The notes under the pieces: model-generated
The model's database searches: none
Told to the model about the DNA's origin: nothing
The model's input: the letters and a program-made list of their open reading frames with translations, nothing else
DNA from: Bacteroidia bacterium
Lineage (GTDB): Bacteria > Bacteroidota > Bacteroidia > J057
NCBI GenBank assembly: GCA_030430575.1
Contig: JAUIKF010000018.1
Location: 1-64,000, forward strand
DNA length: 64,000 bases
Direction of reading: 5' to 3'
Part shown: positions 1-7,921 of the stretch, piece after piece
How positions within the stretch are numbered: the first letter of the stretch is position 1
How the letters are laid out: the number at the start of each line of letters is the position of its first letter
Translations under genes and position numbers: made by a program

Positions 1-63
1 ATGTCATTAAGTTAAACCCAGAAAATCATAAAAATAAGGACATAGGTAGCCCTTGTAAAAGGT

Positions 64-387
64 TTAACTTAGGGTTGGCGGATGCCATACTCCATCAGGG
101 TACTCAAATGAATAGAGTGAGGGATAACGAAACCTAGAAAATGAGACAGTTTCTGGTGTTTCATTGAAGCTGAAAAATAAGGGGATTGTTATTGATGTTC
201 CACAACATTGGCATATACAGAAAGGAGTACAACCATCTTCCTCATGGTCATGGGAGTTATGGGGAGACTGATCTTCAGGATGGGCTCCTGAGACATGCTC
301 AGAATTAAACTCATCAATACCATGCCCACAAGGCATCACTGCCATGCCAAAAATATAGAGTGCAAATATGAGCGTAATTATCCTCAT
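64..387 (-). CDS. Small secreted Cys/His protein, DUF6660-like
   Basis: A 107-residue protein with an N-terminal hydrophobic signal segment (about residues 1-18). It then has a His/Asp/Glu-rich stretch (NSHDHEEDG) and a Cys cluster, CTPFCICQCC, at about residues 53-62. It ends in HPPTLS. Cys- and His-rich exported proteins of this size sit beside metal transporters in Bacteroidota and resemble DUF6660; the metal role is inferred. The small protein at 6185-6484 has a similar tail (FHPPKLA) and is probably a diverged paralogue. The ATG at 387 is the only good start. It is the last gene of the leftward arm of the metal island, about 50 bp after the methyltransferase gene. Confidence 0.7.
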   Translation of the reverse strand: MRIITLIFALYIFGMAVMPCGHGIDEFNSEHVSGAHPEDQSPHNSHDHEEDGCTPFCICQCCGTSITIPLFFSFNETPETVSFSRFRYPSLYSFEYPDGVWHPPTLS

Positions 388-435
388 CTAGGTTGGTAAA
401 TATAGAAAAGTTTTCACTAGTGTTGCGTTAAGTTT

Positions 436-1122
436 TTAGATTTTTTGTAAAATATTATTCATCAATAAGTTAGTCGTTGTTTTTGATTTTACGCCTGTTG
501 CTACAAATACTCCCCCTCGATTAAAACTATGTTCCAGTTGAAAATCCTTCACTCTTGGCTTCAAGTATTGCCAAATCGGCCTAGTAACCTCTCCCTTCCC
601 AATCCACTCAACGAAAGCACCCCTAAGTGTTCGTTTTTCCATATACCAATCCATGATCACAATTTTTCCTCCAGGCTTTAATAATGAAAGCAGCTGGTCA
701 ATGATTTTTTGCCAATCAGGAAAGCCAGATAACCCCAAGTCACAAAGAATTGCATCTACCATTGGCGTATTTTCACTTTCCAACAGTTCCTTCAACCACT
801 GTTGATTAAGCATCCTTACATCTTGCTTAATCAATTGAATATTTTTCCAATTATGCTTTTGAACTTTTGTTTGTGCCTTTTCCAGCATTCCTGATGAGAG
901 ATCGACACCAATAATCAAGCCTGTACCTTGGTGGTATGTCTGAAAATATTCAAAATTTTGCCCCGTCCCACAGGGGACATTTAAGAGGGTTTGATCCTGC
1001 TGAAGTTTCAATTCTTTGATGGCATAACTTCGGGCTTTATGATAATAGGCTTTGGGCGAGAAAAGATCATATACCCGAGAAAATTTATCATAATAGGTAA
1101 TGAATTTATCTATATTTTTCAT
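436..1122 (-). CDS. Class I SAM-dependent methyltransferase
   Basis: A 228-residue cytosolic methyltransferase. Motif I is LLNVPCGTGQNFEYF, followed by an acidic residue in IGVDLSSGMLEKA that would hold the SAM ribose. A later strand DAILCDLGLSG and the segment LLKPGGKIVIMDW complete a Rossmann core of the UbiE/Methyltransf_11-25 type. I chose the ATG at 1122 (MKNIDKF); a TTG at 1131 lies inside the preceding gene. It starts 2 nt after the stop of the cation transporter at 1125-2057, so the two are very likely co-transcribed. The substrate cannot be told from sequence. Position in a metal island suggests detoxification chemistry or a hitchhiking gene, but that is inference. Confidence 0.85.
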   Translation of the reverse strand: MKNIDKFITYYDKFSRVYDLFSPKAYYHKARSYAIKELKLQQDQTLLNVPCGTGQNFEYFQTYHQGTGLIIGVDLSSGMLEKAQTKVQKHNWKNIQLIKQDVRMLNQQWLKELLESENTPMVDAILCDLGLSGFPDWQKIIDQLLSLLKPGGKIVIMDWYMEKRTLRGAFVEWIGKGEVTRPIWQYLKPRVKDFQLEHSFNRGGVFVATGVKSKTTTNLLMNNILQKI

Positions 1123-1124
1123 GG

Positions 1125-2057
1125 CTAACAATCAGGTTGCTCGCAGTCTTCCTCACGGGATTCTACCTCAATAGTCACATGTTTAATCCCCTGAAGAGCA
1201 AGTATTTGGCGGATTTTAGTTTTTACGGCAGCTTGTTGAGAAAAATCCTCAAGCTTGTCTACTTTGATATGTACGGTAAAAATATCCTTCTCCCCGTCCA
1301 GTGTCCAAAGATGTATGTCATGAACATTTGATACTTCAGGTAGGTCTTGAATTTGTTGTTTTAGGGCTGTAATATCTTTGTCTCCTGGTACAGCCTGGAG
1401 CAATATTTTGAAGCTTTTTCGCAGGTTGCGATATACATTCCATAGCACCCAGGTTGTGATCAGAATGGAAAGCAAGGGGTCTAGTATAGGAACATCGACA
1501 AACTGCATAACAATAGCAGCAATCAAAACCGCTACCCACCCCAGTACATCTTCCAACAAATGAAGAGAAACGACTTCTTCATTGATGGACGAACCTTTTC
1601 TAAGCTTTATAACGGCAGCTCCATTCACGAGAATACCTAGTATGGCTAGGTAAATCATACCTTCAGCATCTGGTTGGGGAGGTTCCCACAAGCGGGGGAT
1701 AGCCTCTTGCAGGACAAATATCCCGCCTACCACCAAGACCATAGAATTTATTACAGCTCCTAGTAAGGAAAACCTTTGATACCCAAAAGAAAATTGCTTA
1801 TCGCTCTTCCTCTGGGATAGGGTTTGAAAATACCAGGAAAGCCCTAAAGAGAGGGAGTCTCCCAAGTCGTGGATTGCATCAGAAATAATGGCAACACTAT
1901 TGGTTAGGATTCCTCCAACAATTTCTATCAGGGTAAACCCTAAATTGAGGAAGAAAGCAACTTTGATATTGCTTGTACTATGATGGTGGTGAGCAGGGTC
2001 ATGGTGATGACTCATTATTTCGTTTTCAGTGGTTATTCTCTGTTTCTTTATATCCAT
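1125..2057 (-). CDS. Cation diffusion facilitator (CzcD/ZitB-like)
   Basis: A 310-residue inner-membrane antiporter of the CDF family, which exports Zn(II) and related divalent ions against protons. The N-terminus has a His-rich stretch (SHHHDPAHHHH). TM2 carries DAIHDLGD, the HxxxD-type metal site (about D60, H63-D64, D67), and TM5 carries HLLED. The cytoplasmic C-terminal domain contains VHDIHLWTLDGEKD, the usual dimerising domain, and ends in CEQPDC. ATG 2057 overlaps the previous gene by 10 nt; an internal ATG at 2015 (MSHHHDP) is an equally possible start. The downstream methyltransferase is coupled. Family assignment is firm; metal specificity is inferred. Confidence 0.92.
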   Translation of the reverse strand: MDIKKQRITTENEIMSHHHDPAHHHHSTSNIKVAFFLNLGFTLIEIVGGILTNSVAIISDAIHDLGDSLSLGLSWYFQTLSQRKSDKQFSFGYQRFSLLGAVINSMVLVVGGIFVLQEAIPRLWEPPQPDAEGMIYLAILGILVNGAAVIKLRKGSSINEEVVSLHLLEDVLGWVAVLIAAIVMQFVDVPILDPLLSILITTWVLWNVYRNLRKSFKILLQAVPGDKDITALKQQIQDLPEVSNVHDIHLWTLDGEKDIFTVHIKVDKLEDFSQQAAVKTKIRQILALQGIKHVTIEVESREEDCEQPDC

Positions 2058-2644
2058 CGCCTCACTTGGCTCAAATAATGTTTGTAGGTTTCATCATGAG
2101 TTTTGATCAGGTATGCTTCTTCCAATCGAACCTGAATCTGGATGGCATGAAATACCCAAACCAAAATCAGCAGGGTAAAGGCATTGGGGATCACCAAAAA
2201 CAAGCCTAAATCTGCAACCAGAAGCCCCAAGAAGATGGGATTTCGTGAAACTGAAAAAAGCCCTTTCGTAATCAACTGAGCTTCATTTTTCTCGTCAATA
2301 CCAATTCTCCAGGAATCACCCATTTGGAGCTGTGCAATAAAAATCCAAATAAGAGAACCGTGTAATAGTACCCAGCCTATGGCTCGAACAATAGTATCCT
2401 CCAAATACCAAAACGGGAGATAATAGGCGTACCAATCACTTTCTACAGCATAGATTGTCACAATCACAAATTGGATGACAGAAATAAGCTTAAATAGTTT
2501 CCCATTGTAGCTGTGAGCGTCGTCACCGCTGTCAAATGTGATGGGATTTACACCTGTATTTTTCCAAAGGAGATATGAACGAACAACAAATACCGTGAGG
2601 AAAAATAGGATGAAAAAGATAAATAGATATAGTGGAGTTGTCAT
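2048..2644 (-). CDS. Isoprenylcysteine/phospholipid methyltransferase-like membrane protein
   Basis: A 198-residue integral membrane protein with four to five hydrophobic segments. The C-terminal half carries the ICMT/PEMT signature: SRNPIFLG (about 133-140), then RLEEAYLIKTHDETYKHYLSQVRRW, which holds the paired Glu and the YxxY...RW elements that bind SAM in this superfamily. Such proteins are frequent beside czcD-like transporters in Bacteria; the acceptor is unknown. It ends 10 nt inside the start of the CDF gene, so translation is probably coupled. Its ATG at 2644 lies just after the hairpin 2664-2700, and may be read by transcripts passing through it or initiated there. Confidence 0.82.
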   Translation of the reverse strand: MTTPLYLFIFFILFFLTVFVVRSYLLWKNTGVNPITFDSGDDAHSYNGKLFKLISVIQFVIVTIYAVESDWYAYYLPFWYLEDTIVRAIGWVLLHGSLIWIFIAQLQMGDSWRIGIDEKNEAQLITKGLFSVSRNPIFLGLLVADLGLFLVIPNAFTLLILVWVFHAIQIQVRLEEAYLIKTHDETYKHYLSQVRRWI

Positions 2645-2663
2645 AAGTTTTTTTGCAAAAATA

Positions 2664-2700
2664 GGCTAACAATTCATGCAATGGTATTGCATTGTTAGCC
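2664..2700 (-). terminator. Nested hairpin after the Fur-like gene: terminator or operator
   Basis: Outer 10-bp arms (2664-2673 and 2691-2700) enclose a perfect inner 7-3-7 palindrome, ATGCAAT-ggt-ATTGCAT (2676-2692). On the minus strand a T-rich run (TATTTTTG) follows, as in an intrinsic terminator. It overlaps the last codons of the Fur-like gene and lies 20 nt before the next ATG. The inner palindrome could also be a binding site for the adjacent Fur-family regulator; that reading is inference. Confidence 0.5.
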
Positions 2701-3108
2701 CTGACACTTTTTGCATCTTCCCTTTATGTTCATTTTTATTTCACTTGCAGAATATCCTTGAGGTAAGATGGTTGGTGGTAGGAGAACAGATTCCAGACAC
2801 TCAATCGATCCGCAAACCAAACAATGAAAATGAGGATGGCGATCAATATGATGTTGTTCCTCACAATGCTCTTTGCATAGGGCATATTTTACTTCTGAGA
2901 CTCCATTTTGAATGCTGTGGATAATACCTTTTTCTTCAAAGGTTTTCAAAGTCCTATATATGGTGATCCTGTCAGATTTTTGAAACGTTTCTTCTAATTC
3001 GTTCAATCCCAAAACAGCATCCTCCTGTAAAAAATGCTTCAGTACGAGCTGCCTCATTGGGGTAATTCGGACAGATTTTTGTTGCAAGATAGCATCAATC
3101 CTATTCAT
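2695..3108 (-). CDS. Fur-family metal-responsive transcriptional regulator
   Basis: A 137-residue cytosolic winged-helix repressor. The DNA-recognition part is SVRITPMRQLVLKHF...DRITIYRTLKTFEEKGIIHSI. The C-terminal dimerisation domain has the Fur/Zur structural-zinc pattern: HFHCLVCGSIECLES with CxxC, and a second C-K-K-C pair right at the end (CKKCQG). A His-rich HIDRHPHFH segment supplies regulatory metal ligands. Placement between two cation-efflux genes and the Cys4 site fit a Zur-like role, but Fur cannot be excluded. ATG 3108 is preferred; a TTG at 3141 overlapping the preceding stop would add 11 residues. Confidence 0.87.
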   Translation of the reverse strand: MNRIDAILQQKSVRITPMRQLVLKHFLQEDAVLGLNELEETFQKSDRITIYRTLKTFEEKGIIHSIQNGVSEVKYALCKEHCEEQHHIDRHPHFHCLVCGSIECLESVLLPPTILPQGYSASEIKMNIKGRCKKCQG

Positions 3109-3137
3109 AACTTTTGACTTTTTGAGATGAGAGGAAG

Positions 3138-3932
3138 TCAAGATTTAGAGAGTTTCAAAATGCGGATCGCACCCCTGATTACCACCAAGAATACAATGGT
3201 TCCAATGACCAAGTCAGGAAAGCGGGAGTTGGTAGCATAGACCAGCACCCCGGCTATGATTACCCCCAAATTGACGATGATATCGTTGGAAGTAAAAATC
3301 CAACTCGCTTTCATGTGAGCGTCCTCGCTTTTTACCTTATAAATCAGGTATAAGGAAATACCATTGCCCACTAAGGCCAAGGCAGAAACAATGATCATGG
3401 TTTGAAATACTGGAACTTCCCCATAGCCTACAAAACGACGTATTACTTCAGCAAAGCCCATGACAGCCAAAGCCATTTGAAAATATCCGCTGATACCCGC
3501 TATTTTCTTTTTTCGGGAAACGGCTGCTCCTACTGCCAATAAACTCATGCCATACACAATGGCATCGGCCAGCATATCCAAAGAATCGGCAATCAATCCC
3601 ATGGAATTTGCCAGCCAACCATATGTCATTTCAAGAATGAAGAATCCGAAGTTGATGCCCAGAACCCACCATAGAATGGTACGTTCATGGGTCTCTTGTT
3701 TGGGTAGCTCTTCCTCTGTCTCGATGGTTTCCACTAACCGATCATTGAGATTCAATTGCCGAATGGCCAGATGAATGGGTTGAATTTCTCCCTCATGATA
3801 AACAATCAGTTTTCGGTTTGGCAAATCAAAATCAAGCTGTTTGATTTCTGAAAACACTTCCAATTTCATCCGAATCATCTGCTCTTCTGAGGCACAATCC
3901 ATTTGGGCGATTTGGAAAATAGATTTATTCAT
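3138..3932 (-). CDS. Cation transporter: HMA-like domain fused to CDF membrane domain
   Basis: A 264-residue protein. The N-terminal about 70 residues look like a heavy-metal-associated fold with MDCASEEQMIRMKL, where the usual CxxC is reduced to one Cys. The rest is a CDF-type membrane domain with GLIADSLDMLADAIVYGMSLL in TM2 (DxxxD metal site) and SNDIIVNLGVIIAG in TM5. It lacks the C-terminal cytoplasmic CDF domain, so it is a short variant. ATG 3932 (MNKSIF) overlaps the TonB receptor gene by 8 nt; ATG 3941 adds three residues. Probable role is efflux of a divalent cation across the inner membrane; the metal is unknown. Confidence 0.87.
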   Translation of the reverse strand: MNKSIFQIAQMDCASEEQMIRMKLEVFSEIKQLDFDLPNRKLIVYHEGEIQPIHLAIRQLNLNDRLVETIETEEELPKQETHERTILWWVLGINFGFFILEMTYGWLANSMGLIADSLDMLADAIVYGMSLLAVGAAVSRKKKIAGISGYFQMALAVMGFAEVIRRFVGYGEVPVFQTMIIVSALALVGNGISLYLIYKVKSEDAHMKASWIFTSNDIIVNLGVIIAGVLVYATNSRFPDLVIGTIVFLVVIRGAIRILKLSKS

Positions 3933-6120
3933 CTTCTGCATAGAACTTAATGATCAATCCTATATTAGCTACAAAGCCATCTGTTGGTGCCCATACCTCA
4001 GTAAATGAGGGATTGGTGTTAGGAGGAGTAATCATACTCTGATAACGGCTTTGGCGCGTGTCTGTAAAATTCTCAAAATTTATGAACAGACTTATATGCT
4101 CAAATTCACGCATTGCCATAAGACCCATCACCCAATAATCCTGCGTTTCTGAATAATCGCTCCGAAATTGCTTGCCAGTATAGTAAACTTCGTACCCAAT
4201 ACGCCATTTTTCATCCTGTTCGAACATAAATACAGCTCCAGCATTGTGTTTTGGTGTAAGCGGTTTCTGGTTATTGATATTTTGGTAGCGTAGCTGTACG
4301 TCAACAAAGGCATATTGAAGATATAGTTTGAAATCACTCAGAGTAAACTTGATGTTTGTTTCAAAACCCTTGCTTTCAACTGGACCGTCTGCATTTGAGA
4401 AGGCGAAAGTCGTACTTGTTGGACGAGGTTCCAGCACAAGCGAATTCTTAAGCTGAGTATAGAAGAACAGTTGGTTAAAAGAAAAGGTGAACTTGTTTGC
4501 AATGATTGTTTTGTAGTTCAAATCAAGGTTTGCACCAATAGAGGTTTCAGGTTTGATAGCATCTATTTCTAGTGGAGCCACCCCTTGAAAAGAAAGCACC
4601 TCTGATTCCTCATTGAAAACAGTGGGAAGTTTGTACCCCATGCCGCCGCCAATGCGTGTAGTGAGTTTTTCTGAAGGCTTAATAAGCAGGGATATTTTCG
4701 GTAAAGGAAAGACCCCAAAATCAGTGTTATAGTCCGTTCGGAATCCGCTTTCAAGGATAAGGTGATCATTTATATTCCAATTATTCTGAGCGAATACACC
4801 CAGGGTAAGATAATTGTAGTCCCTCGGCCTTATAGGCGATAAGCTAGTGTCCTCCAAAAAATTGTCAGTAAACAAATTGGCTCCTACAATCCAATCCGTT
4901 TTATCAGATTCTTTTGCCCAGGATGCTTCTGAAAAACTAGCTATTTGGCGACCCTGAAAGGTATAATCTGGAAGGCTTATGCTTCGATCAAAATAATTTA
5001 TGCTATTGCGAAACGTAAGCAATCCTCCATTAGGGGAATGATGCTCAAAATGAAACTGAGATGAAGCCCTTTTGGAAAGATTTTGTTCACTAAATGCGTT
5101 AAGTGAATCAGCTTCCCCTTTTATGGCTTGAAGGTTTCCGCCTATCCTATCGGCAAAGGCTGTATTGATGCCTAACCACAATTTGGTATTATCTGAGGGG
5201 TACCAAAAGAATTTAGGATTTATGCTGATGCTCCTGACTTTTGGAATGTCCGAAAAATCATCCTCGTTTGGATCATAAGGATTCTGAGTGTTTCCTGAAG
5301 CATACATGGTGAACCCAGTTTTCTCAAAGCGATGTGCCCAAAAGGCATTTGCTGTTGTTCCTAAAGCAGATGTTTGGTTGAGCATAATATTTAGTTCTGG
5401 CTCATCATCAACGGGCTGTTTGCTTACCAAGTTTACCAATCCTGCAATAGCACCCCCGCCATAGAGGGTTGATGCGCTTCCCTTTATGACTTCAACTTGA
5501 CGAAGATCAAGCGGGGGAATTTGCATGATGCTCAGCCCACTTGCAAAGCCACCAAATAGAGGAAAGCCATCTTTAAGAATTTGAGTATAACGGCCATCTA
5601 AACCTTGTATGCGAATGCTCTGATTGGCTGAATTTGCAGAAGTTTGTTGCATTTGTATGCCTGTACTCTCTCTCAATAGCATCGCTATGTTGGTAGAATT
5701 CATAGCAGATTTTTCCCCTAATTCTTCAGCGGTGATTGCTTCTATACGGGTTGGAATGTCTTCAATGGTTCTACTACTCCGAGTAGCAGTAATCCTTACA
5801 ACTTTCAACTCTTCTTCCTTGCTTTCTAACTGAAGTAAATAAGGTTGAGGAATGGTAAGAGGAAATTCAAATGTTTCTTCATGTGTTGAATAACCAATAT
5901 AGGAAAAGATGATCGTATGCTTTCCGTCTGGAATCCCCGTAATGGTTAGTTTCCCATCAGAATCAGCAATGGCACCTTTGTTTGTGTTCTCTAGCAGGGC
6001 TGTTGCTCCTACAAGGGCTTCTTTTGTGTCATTATCTGTTAAAAAAGCTGTAAAGCTGTTCTGTCCGAAAGACAGGTTTAGGTATAATAATATGCTAAAG
6101 CATAGCAATAGTTTTCTCAT
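3925..6120 (-). CDS. TonB-dependent outer-membrane receptor with carboxypeptidase-like N-terminal domain
   Basis: A 731-residue outer-membrane beta-barrel. Residues 1-19 are a signal peptide ending near SFGQ. A carboxypeptidase-regulatory-like domain follows (about 22-105: ALLENTNKGAIADSDGKL...). The plug domain has RSSRTIEDIPTRIEAITAEEL and VEVIKGSASTLYGGGAIAGLVN. The barrel runs to the C-terminus (VANIGLIIKFY). TonB receptors transport chelated metals or other ligands. Its location among merTP, arsR and cation-efflux genes suggests a metal-related ligand (inferred). The 3' end overlaps the next gene, so the leftward genes form one transcription unit. Confidence 0.9.
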   Translation of the reverse strand: MRKLLLCFSILLYLNLSFGQNSFTAFLTDNDTKEALVGATALLENTNKGAIADSDGKLTITGIPDGKHTIIFSYIGYSTHEETFEFPLTIPQPYLLQLESKEEELKVVRITATRSSRTIEDIPTRIEAITAEELGEKSAMNSTNIAMLLRESTGIQMQQTSANSANQSIRIQGLDGRYTQILKDGFPLFGGFASGLSIMQIPPLDLRQVEVIKGSASTLYGGGAIAGLVNLVSKQPVDDEPELNIMLNQTSALGTTANAFWAHRFEKTGFTMYASGNTQNPYDPNEDDFSDIPKVRSISINPKFFWYPSDNTKLWLGINTAFADRIGGNLQAIKGEADSLNAFSEQNLSKRASSQFHFEHHSPNGGLLTFRNSINYFDRSISLPDYTFQGRQIASFSEASWAKESDKTDWIVGANLFTDNFLEDTSLSPIRPRDYNYLTLGVFAQNNWNINDHLILESGFRTDYNTDFGVFPLPKISLLIKPSEKLTTRIGGGMGYKLPTVFNEESEVLSFQGVAPLEIDAIKPETSIGANLDLNYKTIIANKFTFSFNQLFFYTQLKNSLVLEPRPTSTTFAFSNADGPVESKGFETNIKFTLSDFKLYLQYAFVDVQLRYQNINNQKPLTPKHNAGAVFMFEQDEKWRIGYEVYYTGKQFRSDYSETQDYWVMGLMAMREFEHISLFINFENFTDTRQSRYQSMITPPNTNPSFTEVWAPTDGFVANIGLIIKFYAEDE

Positions 6121-6184
6121 TGCTTGAAATATTAGTGATAAAAAAAATGAAAAATGACAACCAGGAACGGTTGCAGAGAAAAGA

Positions 6185-6484
6185 CTATGCTAGCTTGGGA
6201 GGATGGAAAATGTCGAATATTTGTTGCTGAGACAAATAATGAAAATGACTTGCTTGTGGGATTGGTATAAACAAAACCTCTAGTGCAGGAGCAATGATTG
6301 AAGGCATAAAACCTAAGCAAGTCTCGCAGGAAAGGAAGGGATTGCAGACGTCATTACACTCACCACCGTTATCATCAAAGTCCCCAACTTGCTCTATGCA
6401 GATTGATGCATTGAATATGGACAAAGATGGTTCAATGATTAAAAAACCAATGAATACAGTAAAGATGATGGTGAATACTTTCAT
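6185..6484 (-). CDS. Small secreted Cys-rich protein, possible DUF6660-like paralogue
   Basis: A 99-residue protein starting at ATG 6484 with a clear signal segment (MKVFTIIFTVFIGFLI). The mature part has CIEQVG, then DDNGGECNDVCNPFLSCETC, with five Cys in about 25 residues. The end is FDIFHPPKLA, like the tail of the protein at 64-387. An in-frame ATG at 6544 would add 20 residues but bury the signal peptide. It is directly upstream of the TonB receptor gene in the same operon. A periplasmic or surface metal-binding function is inferred from the Cys content and neighbours. Confidence 0.65.
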   Translation of the reverse strand: MKVFTIIFTVFIGFLIIEPSLSIFNASICIEQVGDFDDNGGECNDVCNPFLSCETCLGFMPSIIAPALEVLFIPIPQASHFHYLSQQQIFDIFHPPKLA

Positions 6485-6603
6485 CAAGACAAAAGTAACG
6501 ATTTTTGCCAAAAGTCCTTTAAGTGAAGGTGAGTACTTCCACATAGGGGATAAATCCTGAAATTTAGATTTTGGCGGATTTTACACGTTTAGTTGCCATA
6601 CCT

Positions 6604-6831
6604 TTAACAACAACATCCTCCCCCTTCACCATGCTTCCCATCTTGTTGGATGGGGGGGCAAGCAACTGTTCCAAAGGAACAGTAAACACAGCAATCGCCT
6701 GTATTTGGACTTAACACCTTCTCACAATTTTCGCATGTATAAAAAAACTGACAGGCATCTGTAGGCATCGTTTCTTCCTTCTGATTCTGGCAATGAGGAC
6801 AAGTAATAACTGACTGGAGTGTAATAACCAT
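6604..6831 (-). CDS. GDCCVxC domain protein
   Basis: A 75-residue Cys-rich protein (13 Cys). It has two zinc-ribbon-like CxxC knuckles (ITCPHC at about 10-13 and YTCENC at about 32-35), the signature GDCCVYCSFGTVACPPIQ at about 46-63, and a GGGCCC tail. The family signature GDCCVxC is found beside mercury-resistance genes, and some members carry selenocysteine in the Cys-Cys position; here both codons are ordinary Cys. It lies 46 bp downstream of merTP on the same strand, consistent with a role in mercury or soft-metal handling. The molecular function is not established. Confidence 0.85.
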   Translation of the reverse strand: MVITLQSVITCPHCQNQKEETMPTDACQFFYTCENCEKVLSPNTGDCCVYCSFGTVACPPIQQDGKHGEGGGCCC

Positions 6832-6877
6832 GTTTTAAAGGATTGATTTATTTACTTTAGCTTACAGCAACAGTTAA

Positions 6878-7480
6878 TTAAGGAATTAGCGTATGATTTT
6901 TCACTTGATAATTAGTGGTCTTTATAGCTGCTGTAATCTGATTTAGGGTGGTTTGAGAAGTGTCAAATTTCACAATTGTATTTTCATTTTTATAAGATGC
7001 TTTTACGGCTACTATCCCTGACAATCCCTTCACAGCATGTTCTACATGGCCTTCACATCCATCACAAGTCATTCCCGAAACAGCAAATTCAATGGTTTGT
7101 ACCTGATCTTGATCCACAATAGCAACTGCCGATACCTCTTGGGCAGGAAATAAGGCTTTCGCATAAAGGGGAAATGCCAGCATCAAAACAGCAAAAACGG
7201 TGATGATACTTAGAAACCCTTTTCCCTGAAAAAATGAAGACTTTGGTACCTCGCAGCCACAATTATCCATAGCCACAGGCTTTAATTGCTGATACCAAGC
7301 AAATCCAAGTGCAAGGACACTTAGCCCTATCAAATAGGGTTGAATCGGCTCAATCCATTGAAAATTACTTGCTAGACCTGCCGTTCCTGCAAGCACAGCC
7401 AGTAAAGGCGCAATGCAGCAAAGTGAAGATGCAATTGCTGTCAAAAGCCCAATTCCAAGGGCAGAGTTGTTTGTATTCAT
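6878..7480 (-). CDS. merTP: Mercuric transport protein MerTP (fused MerT-MerP)
   Basis: A 200-residue fusion. The MerT part has TM1 with the vicinal pair SSLCCIAPLL (C21-C22) and a cytoplasmic pair NCGC (C74, C76) that pass Hg(II) across the inner membrane. A third TM (about 89-110) leads to a periplasmic HMA domain, GMTCDGCEGHV (C139, C142), equivalent to MerP. The ATG at 7480 is chosen over a TTG at 7486. It follows arsR by 10 nt. No mercuric reductase (MerA) is seen in the window, so either Hg(II) is reduced by a gene elsewhere or this transporter serves another soft metal. Confidence 0.92.
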   Translation of the reverse strand: MNTNNSALGIGLLTAIASSLCCIAPLLAVLAGTAGLASNFQWIEPIQPYLIGLSVLALGFAWYQQLKPVAMDNCGCEVPKSSFFQGKGFLSIITVFAVLMLAFPLYAKALFPAQEVSAVAIVDQDQVQTIEFAVSGMTCDGCEGHVEHAVKGLSGIVAVKASYKNENTIVKFDTSQTTLNQITAAIKTTNYQVKNHTLIP

Positions 7481-7490
7481 AGCCAAAAAA

Positions 7491-7868
7491 TTAAACGAGT
7501 ACCGGTTCCTCGATCAGATGGAGAATCGTATCTAAAGTCGACTTTAATTGTGAGCTAATTTGATAGTAAATCACAGTGCCATTTCTTTCAGAAAAAACCA
7601 ATCCAGCATCTTTTAATTTCCTTAGATGTTGAGAAACTGCGGGAATTTTCATTTCCAAAATTTCACTCAAATCGCATACACAAAGTTTGGTTTCGGATTG
7701 TAACAGGTACACGATTTTTAACCTGACAGGATTTCCTGTTAAAGCAAGAACTTGGGCCATCAAAGAAAGGGATTGATCTATCCGTCCAATTTGTTCCTTG
7801 CACCTAAGAATCTGTTCCCCATCTCGATCTACCCTGACGCATGTATTAGTTGATATTCGCTTCTTCAT
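7491..7868 (-). CDS. ArsR/SmtB-family metal-sensing repressor
   Basis: A 125-residue winged-helix repressor. The alpha3 motif LCVCDLSE (C63, C65, D66) is the ArsR/CadC-type soft-metal site, and N-terminal C10 and C23 could complete it as in CadC. Recognition helix: IPAVSQHLRKLKDAGLV. It is the first gene of the merTP leftward operon and sits directly behind its own promoter and a 34-bp palindrome (7888-7921), so autorepression is very likely. Start ATG 7868 is only a few nt after the -7 box, which suggests a near-leaderless mRNA. The inducing metal, Hg(II), Cd(II) or other, is not determinable here. Confidence 0.9.
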   Translation of the reverse strand: MKKRISTNTCVRVDRDGEQILRCKEQIGRIDQSLSLMAQVLALTGNPVRLKIVYLLQSETKLCVCDLSEILEMKIPAVSQHLRKLKDAGLVFSERNGTVIYYQISSQLKSTLDTILHLIEEPVLV

Positions 7869-7873
7869 ATTAA

Positions 7874-7905
7874 CAAAGTTAAAACTCAATAACTATTTAA
7901 GCAAA
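7874..7905 (-). promoter_or_regulatory. Bacteroidota-type promoter of arsR-merTP
   Basis: On the minus strand, TTTG (7902-7905) is followed by 20 nt and then TAACTTTG (7874-7881), a full match to the Bacteroidota consensus TTTG-N19-21-TAnnTTTG. The -33 element is embedded in the ArsR palindrome. Transcription would begin within a few nt of the arsR ATG. Confidence 0.7.
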
Positions 7906-7921
7906 TGCTTAAATAGTTATT
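7888..7921. promoter_or_regulatory. ArsR operator palindrome
   Basis: A perfect inverted repeat with 16-nt arms (7888-7903 and 7906-7921) around a central AA. The core TTTAAGCA-aa-TGCTTAAA resembles the 12-2-12 operators of ArsR/SmtB repressors. It covers the -33 element of the arsR promoter and could also influence the divergent rightward genes. Confidence 0.8.
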
